Notes: generated from the letters alone by a model not told the origin. Positions 1-8,943 are shown, counted from the first letter of the stretch. The stretch is 64,000 nt of DNA from Saprospiraceae bacterium (GCA_022448955.1 JAKVCU010000003.1:1-64000), one strand, 5' to 3'. Translations and numbers: made by a program.

Positions 1-103
1 AATAACTGATCCAATCGGACGCCAAAGTTCTCAAAACTTTGGTTTTCAGGCAGTAGAAAATTTAAACATGCTCTTAGATTCTTTGGGGAATAACTTTCCA
101 TAA
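1..103 (+). CDS. C-terminal end of an unrecognised protein (partial)
   Basis: An open frame enters from the left edge with codons starting at position 2 and ends at TAA 101-103. The visible 33 residues include DPIGRQSSQNFGF followed by an amphipathic stretch. I do not recognise the family. It looks real because two other places in the window (22886-23053 and 55047-55140) carry decayed versions of the same C-terminus, so the protein belongs to a multi-copy or formerly multi-copy family in this genome. The stop codon lies within a terminator-like hairpin. Confidence 0.65.
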   Translation, partial: ITDPIGRQSSQNFGFQAVENLNMLLDSLGNNFP

Positions 104-116
104 TTATTCCCCAAAG
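81..116. terminator. Hairpin between convergent genes
   Basis: A perfect 13-bp inverted repeat (81-93 with 104-116, arm CTTTGGGGAATAA) sits between the end of the partial rightward gene and the end of the leftward serine hydrolase. The plus-strand side is followed by a T-rich stretch. It probably terminates transcription from the left; its use on the other strand is less clear because no T run follows there. Confidence 0.6.
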
Positions 117-118
117 CA

Positions 119-1243
119 CTATTTATCTTTTAGGATACCTGCCTTTTGAATCTCTCTTAGAATTCCTTCTGAATTAAGATTTGAAGAGTTGTCTAAAAGT
201 GCGATACAAGTTTTTTCTTTTACGTTGCGACCAAAGAAGGTCCTTGCACCTAGCCAGCTACCATTATGCCAAATCATATTCCCTTGTATGACCCAACCGA
301 AACCATAGTTCGTTTCTTTCCCATCAGGTAAACTAGGAGGAGTAAAAGCTTCATTGATACTTTCTTGGCTGATAATATCATTACCATACCAGAATTTATC
401 CCAAATCAAAAAATCTTCTACACTACAGAACACTGCACCATCTCCTGCTACACCATCAAGCAAAGTAGGTTTTAAGGTCTTTTTTAGCATACCGTCGAAG
501 TCATCGGTCTTGTTGGGGAAGGTTTCATCAGCAGAAAAGAGGTTCCATACTCTCGAATTTTTCATACCCATAGGTTCGAAAAGTTCTGATTGCATAAATG
601 CTTCGAAGGTTTGGCCAGATACTGTTTCAACAATTCCTGCTAATAGAACATAATTGGTATTAGAGTATTGGTAAGTAGTTCCCGCTTTCGCTAAAACTTC
701 CTCTGGGTGTTGACTGACTAATTGCACCATCCCTTGAATACTCAGAGTATCCCCTTTTTTCTCTTTATGTTTCTCGAATAAAGACATATAGTTATCTGGC
801 GTTCCAGAAGTCTGGTTAAGTAGATGTCTAACTTTCACTTCTGGATAAGGATAATCTTTTAAGTAAGTTATTACGGGGGCGTCTAGGTCTAACAATCCTT
901 TTTCTTTTAGAATTAGAATGCCAGTAGCCGTAAATTGCTTAGAAACCGATGCTAGTCGGAAAGAAGACTGTGGGGTGAGTGCTTTTTCTTTTTTCATCCC
1001 ATGCCAACCATAGCCTTTCATGAGTAAAGGTTGATGGTCTTTAGCAATCAAGATAGCACCATTAAATCGACCTTTTTCTTGTAAATCTTGAAGGTAAGCA
1101 TCAATCTGTTCGATTTTATTTTCTAGAGATGCATTTTCACTAATTTCTAGTGTAGGAATATTGGTGACGTAAAAATAGGCCCATGTAAAACTGCCTAATG
1201 CTAGAGCTACAAGCGCTAAAAAAATGTAAAGAGCAATCCTCAT
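119..1243 (-). CDS. Serine hydrolase, beta-lactamase/class C (AmpC-like) fold
   Basis: A 374-residue protein of the serine beta-lactamase-like/penicillin-binding family. An N-terminal hydrophobic segment (residues about 3-26) is a signal anchor or uncleaved signal peptide, placing the domain outside the inner membrane. The active-site motifs are present: SVSK at 99-102 (nucleophile and lysine), YSN at 193-195 and HNG at 326-328 in place of the KTG motif. Members of this family hydrolyse esters, D-peptides or amides, and most are not resistance enzymes; the substrate cannot be read from sequence. It follows the nitrilase gene by 106 bases on the same strand, and its start codon lies in a long inverted repeat (1228-1280). 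Confidence 0.85.
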   Translation of the reverse strand: MRIALYIFLALVALALGSFTWAYFYVTNIPTLEISENASLENKIEQIDAYLQDLQEKGRFNGAILIAKDHQPLLMKGYGWHGMKKEKALTPQSSFRLASVSKQFTATGILILKEKGLLDLDAPVITYLKDYPYPEVKVRHLLNQTSGTPDNYMSLFEKHKEKKGDTLSIQGMVQLVSQHPEEVLAKAGTTYQYSNTNYVLLAGIVETVSGQTFEAFMQSELFEPMGMKNSRVWNLFSADETFPNKTDDFDGMLKKTLKPTLLDGVAGDGAVFCSVEDFLIWDKFWYGNDIISQESINEAFTPPSLPDGKETNYGFGWVIQGNMIWHNGSWLGARTFFGRNVKEKTCIALLDNSSNLNSEGILREIQKAGILKDK

Positions 1244-1280
1244 TTTGTTTCGTTTTTCTGCAAAATGGAGATTGCTCTTT
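1228..1280 (-). promoter_or_regulatory. Long hairpin covering the start codon of the serine hydrolase
   Basis: Positions 1228-1247 and 1261-1280 form a 20-bp inverted repeat with one two-base imperfection and a 13-base loop. On the leftward mRNA the ATG (1243-1241) lies in the 3' arm, and the arm is followed within the coding sequence by a run of seven T. It therefore resembles a terminator or attenuator for the upstream nitrilase gene that also hides the start codon. Function is inferred from structure only. Confidence 0.5.
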
Positions 1281-1349
1281 ATTTATGGAAGAATGATCTA
1301 CGTTTGAACCCAATTATTCGTCTAATCTATAAGCTCCTATGATGGCTTT

Positions 1350-2246
1350 TTAGGTCTTAACACGAAACTCAAAAACATCAGGTCTATTATAATGACCAGT
1401 AGCATCAAAGTCTAATTTTCCTCGGACCGTATCTTCCACATCAATGTCTGCGAAAAGTATACCTTCCTGATCCCATAATGGGCCTGCAATGATATTTCCT
1501 AATGGATCGACAATTACACTACCTCCCTTACTCATGATGTCTGGTTGATCAGTAATCTCTGCTTGAAAAGCTTCTGGATAATCACTTTTTTCAACATACT
1601 GATTACATCCCAACACAAAGCAACGACCTTCACAAGCAATATGCTGCATACTTGCTGTCCAAGACTCCCGATGATCAGCAGTAGGGGCGAGGTAGATTTG
1701 GATATTTTGTTGGTAAAGGGCAAATCTTGCCAATGGCATATAGTTTTCCCAGCAAATCAAGCCTCCTAATTTCCCGAAAGGGGTATCGAATACGTGCAAA
1801 TCACTGCCATCGCCTTCTCCCCAGATAATCCGCTCCGAGCCTGTTGGTTTGAGTTTGCGATGCTTGCCCATCAATTTGCCGTCAGGCGAAAAGTAAAGCA
1901 TCGTGCAATAAAGACTGCTTGTTTGATCTTTTTCAATGATACCGATGATCAAATATACTTGATGTTCTTTTGCTATTTGCGCCAAGCGTTCTGTATCGGT
2001 ACTGGGTACAACTACACTTTCGCTATTATATTTTAACCAATGTTCTCTTCCTTCAGCTTTGCGGCTACCAACCACTGCCCCAAAACTTAAGCCTCTTGGA
2101 TAACAAGGGATAAATGCCTCCGGGAAAAGTACTAACTGGGCACCTTCTTGCGCTACCTTTTTTGTCCAGTCTGCAACAATATTTAGCGTTCGATTTTTAT
2201 CAAAAAGGGCAGGCGTAGCCTGAACGACAGCGACTTTGGTCTTCAT
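1350..2246 (-). CDS. Nitrilase (aliphatic/plant-type nitrilase branch)
   Basis: A 298-residue carbon-nitrogen hydrolase expected to convert nitriles to carboxylic acids and ammonia in the cytoplasm. The catalytic triad is visible as E43 (FPEAF), K131 (HRKLKPT) and C165 (GLICWENYMPL). The CWENYMPL box and the following APTAD stretch resemble plant NIT and microbial aliphatic nitrilases more than amidase or beta-ureidopropionase branches of the superfamily. It lies six bases behind the flavin reductase gene, so the two are probably co-transcribed. The physiological nitrile is unknown. Length is close to the usual 300-350 residues. Confidence 0.88.
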   Translation of the reverse strand: MKTKVAVVQATPALFDKNRTLNIVADWTKKVAQEGAQLVLFPEAFIPCYPRGLSFGAVVGSRKAEGREHWLKYNSESVVVPSTDTERLAQIAKEHQVYLIIGIIEKDQTSSLYCTMLYFSPDGKLMGKHRKLKPTGSERIIWGEGDGSDLHVFDTPFGKLGGLICWENYMPLARFALYQQNIQIYLAPTADHRESWTASMQHIACEGRCFVLGCNQYVEKSDYPEAFQAEITDQPDIMSKGGSVIVDPLGNIIAGPLWDQEGILFADIDVEDTVRGKLDFDATGHYNRPDVFEFRVKT

Positions 2247-2252
2247 GATTTA

Positions 2253-2870
2253 TCACTTTACTCTTGCGTAGGGCAAACGTTCGATTTGTTTGCCTTCAAA
2301 ATAAGTATCTAATCCAGTACAGGCTAAGGTACCTAATTCTGGAAGTTTAAGATGTCCGCTTTCATCGATTCCATCTTCTGGCAAGATGATTTCTACAATT
2401 TTCCCAACAAGGAAGATCATTCCATTTAGTTTCATGTGATGTTCTTCAGCGTATTCGCAACCTATTTTTACACGGCTTTCTTTGACATAAGGTGCTGGAT
2501 GGCGGTCGGTATATTCTTCTGTCAATCCAGTAGCAGCAAATTCAGATATATTCTCTGGATAATTGGCAGAGCTTTGGTGGGCTTTCGCCAAAATCTCCTC
2601 ATGAATGTGATTAACGGTAAAGTATTTATTAGCTTTAATATTGTGGTAAGTATGACGAGGCACCGTCAACTGGCGGATCATAAAGCCTAAGTGAGGTGGA
2701 TTTGCTCCCACGTGGACAAAAGAGTTAAAAAGCCCAAGATTCGTGACTTTTCGATGTCCAATAGTACCAATTAAGTTCAAATTTTTATAACCAACAATGG
2801 TATTGATCAAGTGCAAGCGCTGAAAGCGCTCCATATCCAAAATCTCTTCTATTGTAATTGTACGATTCAT
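2253..2870 (-). CDS. Flavin reductase-like FMN-binding protein
   Basis: A 205-residue protein of the flavin reductase-like (split-barrel, FMN-binding) family. The N-terminal third contains the typical phosphate- and flavin-contacting stretch TIGHRKVTNLGLFNSF followed by PPHLGFMIR. Such proteins reduce FMN or FAD with NAD(P)H, or bind FMN tightly and act on their own substrates. It is the first gene after the terminator at 2911-2950 and is followed after six bases by the nitrilase, with which it probably forms a transcript. A monooxygenase partner could be the YUCCA-like enzyme at 4486, but that enzyme carries its own NADPH site, so a link is only suggestive. Confidence 0.8.
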   Translation of the reverse strand: MNRTITIEEILDMERFQRLHLINTIVGYKNLNLIGTIGHRKVTNLGLFNSFVHVGANPPHLGFMIRQLTVPRHTYHNIKANKYFTVNHIHEEILAKAHQSSANYPENISEFAATGLTEEYTDRHPAPYVKESRVKIGCEYAEEHHMKLNGMIFLVGKIVEIILPEDGIDESGHLKLPELGTLACTGLDTYFEGKQIERLPYARVK

Positions 2871-2910
2871 GTTTGTTTATTTTGAATCACAACAGTAGAA
2901 GAGGGGAATG

Positions 2911-2950
2911 GTTTTTAGTTACCCCAATAACTATTGAGGTAACTAAAAAC
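2911..2950 (-). terminator. Rho-independent terminator after the DUF819 gene
   Basis: A perfect 13-bp inverted repeat (2911-2923 with 2938-2950, arm GTTTTTAGTTACC) starts six bases beyond the DUF819 stop codon. The arms end in A/T runs, giving a U tract on either strand. It separates the DUF819 transcript from the flavin reductase-nitrilase pair. Confidence 0.75.
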
Positions 2951-2955
2951 AACTC

Positions 2956-4353
2956 TTATCCTCCCGCAACCGCTTGCATCATGTATGCACAAATCAGGGC
3001 ACCATAAGTACCCAATGCATAACCTAGAACAGCCATAAGCACCCCAACAGGGGCAAGTGCTGGACTAAATGCAGAGGCGACAATCGGTGCAGAAGCGGCG
3101 CCACCAACATTGGCTTGGCTACCCACAGCTACGAAGAAGAATGGCGCTTTTATCAAATAAGCTACAAAAAGTAGAATGATAACGTGGATCAACATCCATA
3201 TAATACCAACTGCGAAAAGACCAAGATTATCTAGTACCTCACCGAGGTTCATTTTCATACCAATGGTAGCTACTAAAATATAGATGAAAACACTTCCCCA
3301 TCTAGAAGCTCCTACCCCTTCTAAATTTCTTGCTTTGGTGAAAGATAAACCTAAACCAAGCGTAGTCGCAATAACCACTAACCAGAAGAAGCCAGACATT
3401 AGAGAGTTTAGTCCTAAATCATTTAAGGTCTCTTTAAAAGAACTCATGGCAGGTGTAATGATATCTGAGCCAAAGTGGGCTACGGCTACGCCACCAAATG
3501 CTACGGCAAGTAATACAAAAACTTGAGTGGTATTTGGGATCACCTCGATACCTGCGCGGAAATTTTGGATTCTTTCTTTTAGGTCAGTAATAGCCGTGTT
3601 ATCCGCTTTTAACCAACCATCCACTTTATTGGAAATACTTGCCCCATAAAGCAAGAAGCCCATCCAAATATTAGCTACGACAACGTCCACGACAATCATG
3701 GAAGCAAAGAGATTATCTCGCACCTCAAAGATTTCCTTCATGGCGGTTTGATTAGCGCCACCACCAATCCAACTTCCTGCAACCGTCGAAAGCCCTCTCC
3801 AAACCTGATCAGGTTCTGCAGAAATAATATCTGGAGCAATCGTAGAAATGAAAAGTAATGCTACTGGCCCACCTAGGATAATACCAACAGTTGCTGCTAA
3901 GAACATAACGATTGGTTTCCAACCCAAGTTCATTAAGCCTTTAAAGTCGATGCCAATACAAAGCAAAACTAAACTAGCTGGTAATAAGTAACGAGATGCC
4001 ATAAAGTAGAGCTTAGACTTGGTCGCATATGCACCAATAGCATCTTCTGTCAACCCCTGTTCTTTTAATAATTCCTTGATCGTTCCAAGGCTAGCATCAT
4101 TTGGCAAGTTGGGTAAGATACTTTCTTGCAAGAAACTACGTACTGCATCCATATCTTTATACCAAACTGGTGCAATAATACCTAAAGGCCAATGTAATAA
4201 TGCAGGTAGGAAATAACACAATAATAATGGTGGAACGTAAGTATAAAACTTCTTCCATCCAGGATTTTTACTACTAGAAGTAACAAAAACAAAGGCTAGT
4301 GTAATGATCAATAGCCCCAAAATAGTAGCATCGTTTTGAATAAGTGGATTCAT
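2956..4353 (-). CDS. DUF819 family integral membrane protein
   Basis: A 465-residue, highly hydrophobic protein with roughly ten to twelve membrane segments, matching the DUF819 (YjcL-like) family. Characteristic small-residue loops are visible: GGGANQTAMKEIF near the middle and SQANVGGAASAPIVASAF near the C-terminus. The symmetric placement of these loops suggests an inverted-repeat transporter fold. The substrate is not known for the family. It lies 132 bases downstream of the flavin monooxygenase gene on the same strand and ends in a clear terminator, so it may be the last gene of a GMC oxidoreductase-monooxygenase-transporter transcript. Confidence 0.85.
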   Translation of the reverse strand: MNPLIQNDATILGLLIITLAFVFVTSSSKNPGWKKFYTYVPPLLLCYFLPALLHWPLGIIAPVWYKDMDAVRSFLQESILPNLPNDASLGTIKELLKEQGLTEDAIGAYATKSKLYFMASRYLLPASLVLLCIGIDFKGLMNLGWKPIVMFLAATVGIILGGPVALLFISTIAPDIISAEPDQVWRGLSTVAGSWIGGGANQTAMKEIFEVRDNLFASMIVVDVVVANIWMGFLLYGASISNKVDGWLKADNTAITDLKERIQNFRAGIEVIPNTTQVFVLLAVAFGGVAVAHFGSDIITPAMSSFKETLNDLGLNSLMSGFFWLVVIATTLGLGLSFTKARNLEGVGASRWGSVFIYILVATIGMKMNLGEVLDNLGLFAVGIIWMLIHVIILLFVAYLIKAPFFFVAVGSQANVGGAASAPIVASAFSPALAPVGVLMAVLGYALGTYGALICAYMMQAVAGG

Positions 4354-4485
4354 GTTTTGTTGGTTTCAGTCGCTAGTTTTGGTTAATGGTTTCAGGGGGA
4401 AAGTTAATGCTTAATAGAATAATGGATATTGGTTTACAGTGAAATAGTACTACCATTAACTATAATACGCTTATACTATTAAACA

Positions 4486-5625
4486 CTATACCGTTACACT
4501 ATTAACTTTCGCAATATGCTCTGCAATGATAGCAGAATCTCTATTGATGACACCCAAGATACCTCCTGGTGTGTAATTATCATAACCTAAGAAATAAACA
4601 TTTTCAAAATTATCTTTGCCGATGACCTGTTTAGGAATATCATAATCATCGAGCAAATCTTCGGTATGATCAAAAAAGTCTTGAATACCAGAACGATAGC
4701 CTGTAGCTAAAATGATCGCATCAAATGGGTATTCATCCCCATTTTTGAATAAGACTCCAGAAGTAGTAAATCGATCAATGGCCGGTACGACTTTGATATT
4801 TCCCTTTTTTATTTGTTCTAATGTTCCAATGTCTATAACTGGGGTCTTGCCTGTGACCCGGAGCTGTTTCATTGGCGGCATTTTAGGCGTTTGGATGCCG
4901 TATCTACTGATATCACCGACCGTAAATTTTCTTAATTGTACTGCAATCCAATCACTGAGCCAATTCGGTAATTTTTGCAATTTTTTGGCAGTAAGCTGCG
5001 TAGGGCGGCCCATGATATCTCTGGGCACGATGTTGATGGGACTTCTTACAGAGATGAACGATTCTGCACCATTCTCACACAGATCGAGTGCAATTTCTGC
5101 TCCAGTATTGCCCATACCAATGACCAGTACTTTTTTCCCTTTGTATGCTAGTGCGTTTTTATAAAAACGACTATGAATGATTTCGCCTTGGAAATCTTCT
5201 TCATCTTGAAAGTAAGGATGTACAGGATGCCTGTTTACACCTGAGGCTATAATTAACTGCTTGGTTTCAATGGTTTCACCATTTTCTGTTTCTACCGTCC
5301 AACCATTTGAATTTTTGGTCATTTTCTTTGCTGCTGTATTCAATTGTGGCTGAATACCAAAGGTAGTAGCGTATTCGTAGAAATAATCCGTTAGCAGTTG
5401 TTTGGAGACATACAGTGGGTAGTGCTCTGGAAATGGTTTGAATGGGAGATGGGATAACTGCTTTACTGTATGTAAGTGTAATCGATCATAATGTTTATGC
5501 CATGCATTACCTACTCGATCACTTTTTTCGATGATATGGAAGTCTATATTTCGCTTTCGCAAATGAGCTGCCATGGCTAGTCCTGCAGGTCCAGCCCCTA
5601 CAATTAATACATCTGTTTGTTTCAT
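4486..5625 (-). CDS. Flavin-containing monooxygenase, YUCCA-like
   Basis: A 379-residue FAD- and NADPH-dependent monooxygenase. Visible motifs are the FAD-binding GAGPAG (10-15), the FMO/Baeyer-Villiger fingerprint F-x-G-x(3)-H (145-151), the NADPH-binding GMGNTG (170-175) and ATGY near the C-terminal third. The stretch YDRLHLH followed by PFKPFPEHYP is strikingly like plant YUCCA enzymes, which convert indole-3-pyruvate to auxin; bacterial relatives oxidise varied substrates. It is compact compared with typical 450-500-residue FMOs. Only three bases separate it from the upstream GMC oxidoreductase, so the two are an operon. Substrate is inferred only by resemblance. Confidence 0.85.
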   Translation of the reverse strand: MKQTDVLIVGAGPAGLAMAAHLRKRNIDFHIIEKSDRVGNAWHKHYDRLHLHTVKQLSHLPFKPFPEHYPLYVSKQLLTDYFYEYATTFGIQPQLNTAAKKMTKNSNGWTVETENGETIETKQLIIASGVNRHPVHPYFQDEEDFQGEIIHSRFYKNALAYKGKKVLVIGMGNTGAEIALDLCENGAESFISVRSPINIVPRDIMGRPTQLTAKKLQKLPNWLSDWIAVQLRKFTVGDISRYGIQTPKMPPMKQLRVTGKTPVIDIGTLEQIKKGNIKVVPAIDRFTTSGVLFKNGDEYPFDAIILATGYRSGIQDFFDHTEDLLDDYDIPKQVIGKDNFENVYFLGYDNYTPGGILGVINRDSAIIAEHIAKVNSVTV

Positions 5626-5628
5626 TCT

Positions 5629-7251
5629 TTATGCTTCTTGACGAATGGTTTGGGTACTTTTTGAGCTTTGTTGTAATATCATACTTGATGCTTTTTCTGC
5701 AATCATCATAGTTGGTGCATTGGTATTCCCTCGTATGATAATGGGCATAATGGAAGCATCTACTACTCGTAGCTTTCGAACGCCATGAACACGCAGTTGT
5801 TCATCTACTACAGCCTGATCATCGCTGCCCATTTTACAGGTGCCGACGGGATGATAAAGCGTTTCGCAATACTGCCGTAAAAAGTAAGCCATTTCATCAT
5901 CATTTTGAATCTCTTTATTGGGCATAAACGTTTTGCCTCTTACACGATCGAAAGGGGCCTGATCCAAAATCTTTTGTACAATATGGGATCCCTTCAGCAT
6001 GACTTGTACATCCCTTTCATCGCTAAAATAATTAGGATCAATGGCTATATAATCATGAGGATTTTTGGAAGCTAATCGTACTTCACCTTTACTGAATGGA
6101 GCAATTAGGGTTGGTCCAAAGCTATAGCCATTTCCAGTTTTAGGGTTTTGGAATCCATGCTCTACGAAGTAGGCAGCGGCGAACAAAAACTGTAAATCTG
6201 GTGCTGGAATAGCCGGATCAGATTTTAAAAATCCCCCTAGCTCTGCAACATTAGAGCTTAGTGGGCCTCCTTTGTTTACAAAATATTGCCAAAGATTTTT
6301 GAATACTTGCGGGAATCTTTCTACACCATCCAAGGTCGTTTTATCATGCGTGCTAATGGCCATACCACCGATCAGGTGGTCTTGTAAGTTTTTACCTACT
6401 CCAGGCAAGTGATGTTCTACTTTTATGCCATGTTGACGAAGCTCTGCTTCGTGACCGATACCGGAAAGCATTAAAAGATGTGGACTGCCAAAGGCACCTG
6501 CACAAAGAATAACTTCCTTTTGTGCGTGAATGGTACGTACAGTGCCATTTTGTTCAAATAGTACTGCTTTGGCTTCGCCATTTTCTACGATGATTTTATG
6601 CACTAATGCATTGATCTCCACATTTAAGTTTGAGCGGTGTAATACGGGGCTTAAGAAAGCGGCTGCGCCACTATGGCGTCGGCCTTCTTTTTGAGTAACT
6701 TGATAATAGCCAAAACCCTCTTGTGCTGCACCATTAAAATCTTCATTCCAATCGTATCCTGCTGCTTTCGCAGCATCTAAGAGTCTTTTCCCGAAAGGGT
6801 GACGCCAAGGCTGATCGGTAACATTGAGTTCTCCTTTCTGGCCATGAAATTCATCCTTCAATCGAGTATTGTGCTCAAATGATTTGAAGTAAGGAAGTAC
6901 TTCCTCATAAGACCAACCCTTGTTACCTAGTTTTGCCCATTGATCATAGTCGTAGCGGTGCCCACGAATGTAGATCATCGCATTGGTACTGCTACTACCT
7001 CCTAATACTTTACCTCTTGGTTGGAACATCTGACGACCATTCATGTATTTCTGAGGAACAGTGCTGTAATTCCAATCCTCTTTTGCCTTAAATAACTTAC
7101 TAAATGCTGCAGGGATATGAATATTAGGATTTTTATCCCTACCACCTGCTTCTAGGAGGATTACCTGATGCTTTTTATTTGCCGAAAGGCGATTTGCCAA
7201 AAGGCAGCCAGCAGAGCCCGCCCCAATAATGATATAATCTACGGTTGCCAT
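5629..7251 (-). CDS. GMC family oxidoreductase (choline dehydrogenase-like)
   Basis: A 540-residue glucose-methanol-choline family flavoprotein oxidising an alcohol to an aldehyde. The FAD-binding motif GAGSAGC is at residues 9-15, the GMC signature GGSSSTNAMIYIRG near residue 85, and the C-terminal catalytic region has YHPVGTCKMG and GNTNAPTMMIAEK. I chose the ATG at 7251; an in-frame TTG two codons upstream is less likely. The strong similarity is to choline dehydrogenases and alcohol dehydrogenases such as AlkJ; the exact alcohol is unknown, and no betaine aldehyde dehydrogenase lies nearby. It heads the operon with the YUCCA-like monooxygenase. Confidence 0.87.
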   Translation of the reverse strand: MATVDYIIIGAGSAGCLLANRLSANKKHQVILLEAGGRDKNPNIHIPAAFSKLFKAKEDWNYSTVPQKYMNGRQMFQPRGKVLGGSSSTNAMIYIRGHRYDYDQWAKLGNKGWSYEEVLPYFKSFEHNTRLKDEFHGQKGELNVTDQPWRHPFGKRLLDAAKAAGYDWNEDFNGAAQEGFGYYQVTQKEGRRHSGAAAFLSPVLHRSNLNVEINALVHKIIVENGEAKAVLFEQNGTVRTIHAQKEVILCAGAFGSPHLLMLSGIGHEAELRQHGIKVEHHLPGVGKNLQDHLIGGMAISTHDKTTLDGVERFPQVFKNLWQYFVNKGGPLSSNVAELGGFLKSDPAIPAPDLQFLFAAAYFVEHGFQNPKTGNGYSFGPTLIAPFSKGEVRLASKNPHDYIAIDPNYFSDERDVQVMLKGSHIVQKILDQAPFDRVRGKTFMPNKEIQNDDEMAYFLRQYCETLYHPVGTCKMGSDDQAVVDEQLRVHGVRKLRVVDASIMPIIIRGNTNAPTMMIAEKASSMILQQSSKSTQTIRQEA

Positions 7252-7751
7252 TGCCAATTATTATTTCTAATGAATGGAAGACTTTGAAATTTTTTTAAAC
7301 AACTTCTATAATAACAATTTAGCAAACAATCATTCCATTCCATAAAAAAGGAGAATAAAATTATTTGGAAAGGCATGATGGTATCTCTATTTTTTAAGGA
7401 CAGACATCTTTTTCTATTTACACTGTTATGGGATAGGAGGTTCTTCCCGGAGCTAGAATTAGGTGTTTCATCATTTGGTAAGTGTAATGATGTAGTTATC
7501 CTTTAATTATATCCACCTATTTGTGACTTTAGAAAGCCTGAAAAATACTGTCAATATTGGCTCTAGTTAGGACTTGTGACCATTTTTGAAAAGGAAACAG
7601 ACAAAAGCATACTCTATTGTTGGTCAACTTATTTACAGGACCTACTGTTGAGTAGTAAAGCAGTTTAAGGTAGTTAGTGTTGAAAAATAAAATGTATATC
7701 TTGCGCAGAATTTTTAAGGAAGGATGTTTATTTTATTTCTACTTCATACCT
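7252..7751. other. 500-base intergenic region between divergent genes
   Basis: This AT-rich stretch separates the leftward GMC oxidoreductase from the rightward membrane protein and must hold promoters for both. I found no coding remnant, strong hairpin or repeat in it. The only convincing regulatory signal is the -7 box at 7752. Confidence 0.5.
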
Positions 7752-7759
7752 TACCTTTG
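7752..7759 (+). promoter_or_regulatory. Bacteroidota -7 promoter box
   Basis: TACCTTTG followed by C matches the TAnnTTTG consensus and lies 20 bases upstream of the ATG at 7780. The -33 region is only a weak match (TTTA-rich). Confidence 0.5.
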
Positions 7760-7779
7760 CGAGACTAAAAAAAGATTAG

Positions 7780-8400
7780 ATGTTTTCAATTAATATTTAT
7801 TTACGATTTGCCTTGATAGGGGTGTTTTTGGTGGGAGGAATTGTTTTATCGTTTGTTTCAGGTTTTGGATTCTGGTATGCACTTCCATTTATATTAATCG
7901 GATTGATCCTTTTAATAGGGTATGTTTTATTGGGTACGGTGCAGTCGGCAGCAGAGTTTATGCAAGTACAAGATTTTGATGCTTGTGAAAAGCGTTTAAA
8001 TCTCACGCTAAATCCAAAATGGCTATATGTAACTAATCGGGCTTATTATTATATGATTAAAGGTTCAATTGCTTTAGCTAATCGCAATACGGAAGAAGGT
8101 GAGAAGTGGTTGAATATGGCAAATGAGATAGAGGTGCCTAGTGATAATGAAAAAGCTATGCTCCAGCTCCAGTTGGGTAATATCGCTGCTTCTAAGAATA
8201 AGTGGAAACAGGCGCAAATGCACTATCGGACAGCTAAAGCATGTAATGTATCGGAGCCCATGATTAAAGAACAATTATTGCAGTTTGAAAAAGCATTGGC
8301 ACAGCGCGGACAAATGAAAGCAGCCAATCGAATGGGAGGAAAAGGAGGCGCTATGACCCGCAGTGGGAAATCTAAGCGCAGAAGACCAAAAATGAAATAA
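7780..8400 (+). CDS. Membrane-anchored TPR-like protein of unknown function
   Basis: A 206-residue protein with two N-terminal membrane segments (about residues 8-28 and 32-52) followed by a helical cytoplasmic region whose spacing of alanine, leucine and tyrosine resembles two or three tetratricopeptide repeats (about 75-175). The C-terminus is strongly basic (KSKRRRPKMK). I do not recognise a named family. The topology suggests a small membrane scaffold that could touch RNA or acidic partners through its tail, but that is inference. A clear -7 promoter box precedes it and it stands alone. Confidence 0.7.
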   Translation: MFSINIYLRFALIGVFLVGGIVLSFVSGFGFWYALPFILIGLILLIGYVLLGTVQSAAEFMQVQDFDACEKRLNLTLNPKWLYVTNRAYYYMIKGSIALANRNTEEGEKWLNMANEIEVPSDNEKAMLQLQLGNIAASKNKWKQAQMHYRTAKACNVSEPMIKEQLLQFEKALAQRGQMKAANRMGGKGGAMTRSGKSKRRRPKMK

Positions 8401-8538
8401 ATATTTGGGAGTATCCTCCTAAACTGTCTTAGCCGCTACAACTAGTAAGCACCTTTTCTAGAATTTTCAAGCATGGCTAGCCGTTTTTGAAAAATTGTAC
8501 TTTAGTATTCCCTAAAGCATTAATCAAAACGACAAGTC

Positions 8539-8940
8539 ATGCGAAGCAAACAACAAGACATGATCGCTAGAGTGGCAGCGATTATCGCAGCAATCATTTT
8601 ATTGCAAACCTTATATTTCAAGTTTACGGCACATCCTGATAGTGTGTATATCTTTTCTCAACTTGGATTGGAGCCAGTCGGTAGAGTTGGAATTGGTGTA
8701 GCAGAATTGATCATTGCAATCCTTTTATTGGTTCCGAAAACAAGGCATCTAGGCGCTATTGGGGGCTTAGGTGTTATTAGCGGTGCTATTTTTTCTCACC
8801 TTACACAATTAGGTATAGTTGTCAATAATGATGGAGGGAGCTTATTTGGATTGGCCGTTATTACTTTTGTATGCTGCGCTATGGTAGCATGGGTTTATCG
8901 AAAAGATATTCCTTTTATTGGAGGGCTATTCAAAGAATAA
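8539..8940 (+). CDS. DoxX-like small membrane protein
   Basis: A 133-residue protein with four predicted membrane helices (about 10-28, 48-67, 72-92 and 102-122). The pattern ARVAAIIAAIILLQTLYFKF, then a GVAELIIAILLL helix, fits the DoxX/DoxD-like superfamily, whose members are mostly uncharacterised and sometimes linked to quinone or thiol redox chemistry. It is followed four bases after the stop by a strong terminator, so it is monocistronic or the end of a short transcript. Confidence 0.75.
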   Translation: MRSKQQDMIARVAAIIAAIILLQTLYFKFTAHPDSVYIFSQLGLEPVGRVGIGVAELIIAILLLVPKTRHLGAIGGLGVISGAIFSHLTQLGIVVNNDGGSLFGLAVITFVCCAMVAWVYRKDIPFIGGLFKE

Positions 8941-8943
8941 AAG

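Noticed and set aside
4440-4507. Tandem repeats of ACTATTAA-like units
   Set aside because: The units vary in length and sequence and are probably AT-rich low complexity at the end of the monooxygenase gene.
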